This document shows, one piece after another, positions 59,301-64,000 of a stretch of 64,000 nucleotides of DNA. The position numbers and the translations under genes are program-made. Every line of letters begins with the position of its first letter. The stretch's first letter is position 1. The notes beneath the pieces are model-generated. The model saw only the letters and a list, made by a program, of their open reading frames with translations, made no database searches and was not told where the DNA came from. Source of the DNA: Archegozetes longisetosus. Lineage: Eukaryota > Arthropoda > Arachnida > Sarcoptiformes > Trhypochthoniidae. Where the stretch lies: NCBI GenBank assembly GCA_018873245.2, contig JAEMBT020000009.1, forward strand, positions 6,301,180 to 6,365,179, written 5' to 3'.

Positions 59301-62116
59301 TGCTTAAATTAAATAAACAAAAAATGAGTTCTTCAATGTTTTCAATGTTACAACTTTGTAATAAAAGTTTACGAACCCGTACAGAACTCTATTTTAATAA
59401 AGCGCATGATCATTTTGCTCTCAACTTTTAAAAAAGTTTGCATTGCCTCATAATTAATTAACAAATTAATTGTTAATTTAATTATGATCATAGTCCCAGT
59501 GGCGGCTAATATACCGATTCTAGTGTTTAAAATACATTGATCTTGAAGTTTCAACCGATTTTAACTGGTATTTCCACCAATCGGTTTCAAGTCTCCATTG
59601 TTAGAAGCTATAAAATATAGGTTCAGTTAGCTTTGTCAAAGACTGCACATTTTATGTATTGCATAAACTAATGTAGGAATAAATTGCCTTTAGAAATGAT
59701 AGTATTCGTGATTGACTTTGACAGTGATAGATCTGTATGGAGTCTATTTCAAGATTCATATGATTTCCTTATAAACCACTTTTCACTTTGTTTTTCTTGA
59801 CATGTGTAGCATTTCCTCAGAGAAATTTATCAAATCACAATTCAATCAAAATCAACAATACTAAAAATTATTCTTATTTTCTACACAGTTTTATTTCCCT
59901 TAACTCAACTCATGGTAGATATCGAACCAAATTGTCACACCAAAAGTCAAGAAAACAAATATGATATATTCATGCTATTCTCAATGTAATTAAACTAACT
60001 TAACATATATTCAAACTTTTAATTGTCTCTTGTTCATCAGTTATCTGCTATCGATCCTAATGTTATGTGTGATTTTGAGCACAGCTCTCGAGGTTTACTC
60101 AATGATCATCAATAATCGCACCGATAACATAACAAATGATATGTCTAATGGAAAAACATCAAAATCTAAAAGATTATTGCTATCATTTTCACTAATAAAT
60201 AATACTCGTTCACTATTTGTAAAAAACACCAGATTTAGTTCAATGGACACAATAAAACTACTATTAATAGTTAACGTCTTCATTACACACAACTACATCT
60301 ATCCCTCACTTTTCGGATTGTTTTCCTTAAAGAGTATCTACACTTCAGTACCCACAAAATTGCTTTTTGATAATAAATATTTTTTCGTCAGAAGCCCTCA
60401 AATAGTTGACGCTCTGTTCACAATCAGGTATTAAATCTATAAAAACCAAGAGAAAATTTTGACTTTGAAATATATTTAGTGGTTTCATAATGTCTTACGG
60501 GTTGATCGGAAAACTAAATAAAACTAACGGAAGATTCAGTTACATTTCATTTTTGATTCAACGATGGATCAGATTTTCATTACCTCTTTTTGGATCATTT
60601 ATACTCACCTATCTATTGCCACTTTTCAGCGATGGTCCAATCATTAATGATGGATTAAAATGGATCATTCCTGGTTGCAAAAATGCATTCAGTCTATCAA
60701 CAAGTTTTCTATTTACAAGCAATTTTTATACTACTTTTCCCAATGAGTTGAGCTTTGCGGTGGTAAACATTTTTAAAGACTTATTTAGGAATTTGACGCA
60801 CTTTTATTAGGCTTAAAAAATTATTCAATTATTAGCCAGAAATGCATCTTGTTCAGCAATTAAATCATTTGCAGGAACAAAATAATAAATGAGTGATTTC
60901 ATAACATTCATTTATCTTATTTTCTCAGTTAAATATTTAATTGCGAACATGAGTTAGAGAAAAAACTCTTACAATGCTTTTTAAGAAATAAGCTTGAAAA
61001 CTGGTTTACTATAACTGCAAATCAATCTTTTATTCAGTGTAATCCTCCATCGTGGTTCCTATCGGCCAATTTTCAGCTTTACATGATTTCTCCAATTTTT
61101 ATTCTATTATACTATAAAAGACCAAAGGTTGGAATATATACCACAATCTTCGTAATTATTTTAGGCTTGTTTCTAAGCATTGCTCCATATTTACTCTATG
61201 GAATCAAACCATATGTAATGCATTTGGAAATTGATACAGTCCCCGAACTCTTCGAGAGTGTTAAATGGTATCACTTGACCACAAATCTTTATGTCATCAG
61301 TTTCTTTGTTGGCATTTTATTTGGGTTTATGATGAGAAGACAAGTTTCTATTAGTAGAAGCCGTGAAATTCTATTATGGATTGTATCTGTAGTAATGATA
61401 GTTTCAGTCTACTTGTGGAATAATTCGTTATGGAGCTTAGAAGAATCGGCCCCCGATTGGTCTGTTATGCTCTGGTTTTCGCTCGGCAAATTTTTGTCAG
61501 CTGTCGGTTTTGCTTGGATTTACTATTTTTTGTGTAGTGGTAGAGGAGGTATTGATTGATTAGAATGCTTATCATGTTAATTATCAATTATTTTTTATGA
61601 ATCCACAGTTTAATTGTTGTTTTTAATCTAAAGGTTACCTAAATCGTTTTTTATCATGGCATGGATTCCAACCATTAGCCCGTCTGTCATTCAGCTTTTA
61701 TTTGATTCACAGCGGTGTAGTTTTTTATCGCATATTCACCATTAGAGATACATACGTTCTAAACGACTCTTATATGGTAAGAATTTAATCACATTTTTCA
61801 AAATTCAATATTAGATTTCGATCTCGAATTTTCTTCCTATTCGACCCAAAATTTGATGTACATTCAAGTTTGAAAATCATTTTTCTTCATATTACAGATA
61901 GAAACATTAATAACATACTTCATGATAACAATTATTTTGTCGTACATTTTCTACGTACTGATAGAATGTCCATTTACTAACGCTTTCGACATTATTTTAA
62001 ATCGCAAACCTCAAAATCAAGTTACCGCTTCGAATGGAAATGATTTGAAACCTGACAATATCGAGCTACATAAAGATTTACCGATAACGATTGATGACAA
62101 TAACAATTGCGATTAG
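56302..62116 (+). CDS. NRF-6-like (nose-resistant-to-fluoxetine) membrane acyltransferase, copy C, complete, 8 exons, 815 aa
   Basis: Exons 56302-56740, 57643-58011, 59889-59985, 60041-60427, 60480-60762, 61038-61548, 61634-61776 and 61898-62116 give exactly 816 codons with stop. Signal peptide about residues 1-20 (IQSIFIIILLRSYFILC). The NRF ectodomain follows: ACLESFARISKGIQNRQFW, ALKFIDSIGSIPNGILDG, FGNFDECLEIS, CIPSTCNSKEVE and EPNCHTK, with paired cysteines. The acyltransferase-3 domain follows from about residue 310: VFITHNY (likely the conserved active-site His), FTISGFIMSYGLIGKL, ANFQLYMISPIF, FLSWHGFQPLARLSFSFYLI, and a last helix ending ECPFTNAFDIIL. In C. elegans and insects this family acts in lipid handling and drug uptake at epithelial membranes. 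The exact substrate here is unknown. This is the only intact copy in the window. Confidence 0.95.
56752..57509. mobile_element. TA-flanked MITE in intron 1 of copy C
   Basis: Counterpart of 48778-49536, differing by a few bases (for example one T fewer in a T run near 57361). Confidence 0.85.
58133..59648. mobile_element. Composite foldback element in intron 2 of copy C
   Basis: Counterpart of 50160-51674 with the same two inner palindromes. It differs from it by small homopolymer indels and a short change near 58999-59005. Confidence 0.85.
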
Positions 62117-62480
62117 AACTCCTTACGAATGCTTAAAATTTTAACTAAAAATATTACACTTTCCTTAAATAAAGGAGGTTCAATATTAACTTAAATATGA
62201 CTTTAAGCTTTTTCTCAAAATAAAGTATTCTTTTTTCAATATTTGGTCTGTTCATTCATTATAATTAATCAATTGATTCTGTCATTCACACACTAAACTT
62301 TAGATATTTTCCAGCTAACGTATGAACACTAATTAACGAGACTGAGTAAACTATTGAATAACTCCACTATTTGTGTGTCAATTTAAACGAACTATGAGTA
62401 AAATTGTAGTTTAGATTCTATTAATTGTTTAGCATATTTTTGTTTATTGGAATTATCTTTTAAATAAAATATGCATCAAT
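62117..62480. other. 3' flank of copy C
   Basis: AT-rich. An AATAAA-type sequence (AAATAAAGTATTC about 100 bp past the stop) could serve as the polyadenylation signal. No other feature. Confidence 0.5.
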
Positions 62481-62489
62481 TAAAGAAAG

Positions 62490-63960
62490 ATAAGAGATAG
62501 AAGTGTTTGGCGCTTCTATAAAGTAAATAGAGAAAAGGGTAAATTATTTACCGTTAATCATTTTAAACCAATGAAACTCCACAAAAGTACCACATATCGG
62601 ATTATCAAAAGATGGACAATAATTTGTCATTAAAAAGAGCTAAAGGTCAACGACGAAAAGTGATAAAAATATTTAAAAACAAGATCAAAAACTTGCTGAG
62701 TTCGTTGACGGCCATATTTGTGTTACACAGAGAAAAGTTCAAAATAAGTTAACATATGTCGCAAAAATAATCATATTTTACCGAATAAAGCGATGGAAGC
62801 GTAAAACTAGACCTAAAGTCATAGAGAATCAAAAAGTTTTACAGAAAATCAGGTTGAACAAAGTGAGACTCACTATCGCTAAGCCTTCAACAAAGAGCCA
62901 AATCGTAATCGGCGACGAGTAATATTTCCTGGCTCAAGACAAGAAATGCTCAAGAAATAATAGTTTCTATGCCTATGATATTGAAAATGTCGAAACAGGT
63001 ATAAAATATGAAAATATGGGCAAATTCTCAACAAAATTATTGGTATGGATTGTCTTCAGTTCGAGATAGGGTGACCACCCGTTTTTGACGGGACAGTCCC
63101 GTCTTTTTAATGATAAAAGACAGAAATCCCGTCAAACTAAAAACTCTCGACGGGACAATTACTCGTCCCGTTTTCAATTTTCATTTTGAAAAATATGCTT
63201 AGAAAAATATTTCTCAAAAGTTCAAACACCGAATTTATTTTACAAATGATAAGGAATTAAGAAATCCAGCTTAAGTTTTGAACAGCTGTGGTTTAAAATC
63301 AAAAGTAATAGAATTAAATTTTTCTACCTTGACTTATATCTGATATAAACCAGTATTTCTTACCTTTGAATAACTTTAGGAAGATGCTATTTCTAACAAA
63401 AATATACCTCTGAAATCAACCATGACTAATAATTTTCAATTTTTTAATATTAGAATGTATTGTTTGACACCTAAATATTTCTAATGATTAATAAAAGTGG
63501 TATTTTTATTTTTAAATATGTAAGGGTCCCCCCTTTGATATTTTTTGTCCCGTCATGAGACAAGCCTGGTGGTCACCCTAGTTCGAGAGGTTTGCGAGAC
63601 CGTTCTTTATGCCATCTCAGGATGCAATTGATGTAAAAACTTCAATTAAGTATTGTATAATTAAACGTTTGATAACTTCTTTGTGCCAAAAACATTCGGA
63701 CAATAATGATTTGTTTTGGCCTGACTTGGTTTCCAATCATCATGAAAATCAAACTCAAAATATTGAAATAACACAATGTCAAGTTTGTTCCTAAAGATGC
63801 AAATTCACTAAACGTTTCGCAATTGAGATCAATCGAAGATTTATGGGCACAAATCAAACGATAGGTGTATGAAAACGATTGGTCCACTGATTCCATCCCA
63901 AAGCTTATACTTAGGATCAAGAAAAGATCAAGAAAAGATCAAGAAATTCGCCCCATCGAT
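62490..63960 (+). pseudogene. Mariner-type transposase relic interrupted by a hAT MITE
   Basis: N-terminal piece REKGKLFTVNHFKPMK matches EKGKIFTVNHF of the element at 7.5-8.8 kb. Further on are VTQRKVQNKL, ENQKVLQKIRLNK, YDIENVETGIKYEN and STKLLVWIVFSS. After the MITE the core resumes with KHSDNNDLFWPDLVSNHHEN (catalytic Asp in WPDL kept) and SIEDLWAQIK. Several stops and frame changes make it inactive. It may extend past the end of the window, and no terminal repeats were seen. Confidence 0.8.
63067..63580. mobile_element. hAT MITE, 514 bp, with perfect 8-bp target duplication
   Basis: The ends TAGGGTGACCACC and GGTGGTCACCCTA are mirrored. GTTCGAGA occurs directly on both sides (63059-63066 and 63581-63588). 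Subterminal GACGGGACAGTCCCGTC-like motifs and TTTTGTCCCGTC occur at the two ends. The interior is non-coding. It is younger than the mariner relic it split. Confidence 0.95.
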
Positions 63961-64000
63961 GTGCCAAACCTATAAGAGAGACATCTTGATGAGAATTAGA

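Larger units (their letters stand above)
44640..60654. repeat. 7974-bp tandem segmental duplication
   Basis: 44640-52680 repeats at 52614-60654 with a constant offset of 7974 bp except for small compensating indels. Of the order of ten differences were noticed by eye over the most closely compared parts. Each unit contains the tail of a copy-A-type gene, intergenic DNA, and the head of a copy-C-type gene. Confidence 0.9.

Overview
This is an AT-rich eukaryotic window with GT-AG introns, many only 50-100 bp long, and a heavy load of DNA transposons. The chemoreceptor at about 14 kb, the NRF-6-like acyltransferase cluster and the class A peptide receptor suggest an arthropod, and a mite is the best guess. 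That assignment is inferred from protein resemblance and cannot be proven here.

Layout. 0-10 kb is a transposon graveyard: a hAT transposase in one frame with three stops (75-2042), foldback elements, and a P-element/THAP9-type relic (about 6.96-9.11 kb) split by a Tc1/mariner copy (7474-8770) with exact TIRs and a TA duplication. 13.76-15.12 kb holds a chemoreceptor-like gene with one homopolymer frameshift. 21.15-26.94 kb holds a four-exon neuropeptide-type GPCR whose 5' flank is an old tandem duplication interrupted by an LTR-like insertion and a mariner MITE. 27.85-29.75 kb is a second hAT with an 8-bp target duplication. 30-35.3 kb is mostly non-coding, with a long-TIR element that has an unusual GC-rich core. 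35.94-40.04 kb is a complete 17-exon alpha-N-acetylglucosaminidase gene (771 aa). 41-62.1 kb is a tandem cluster of three NRF-6-like membrane acyltransferase genes, here called A, B and C. The window ends in a second mariner relic carrying a hAT MITE.

The most interesting structure is the NRF-6 cluster. Copy C (56302-62116) is complete: 8 exons whose lengths sum to 816 codons. Copy A is decayed. Copy B is a chimera: its 5' part is almost identical to C and its 3' part almost identical to A, with a constant offset of 7974 bp on both sides. The switch can be placed within about 61 bp of exon 5. This is the signature expected from one recent unequal crossover between A and C, although a false tandem duplication in the assembly must be excluded. 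Copy B still reads as a 512-aa protein with the NRF ectodomain and only the first part of the acyltransferase.

A second theme is palindromic DNA. About ten unrelated-looking long-inverted-repeat (foldback) elements lie in this 64 kb, some abutting or nested inside one another. One nested cluster has a clear empty site in paralogue A.
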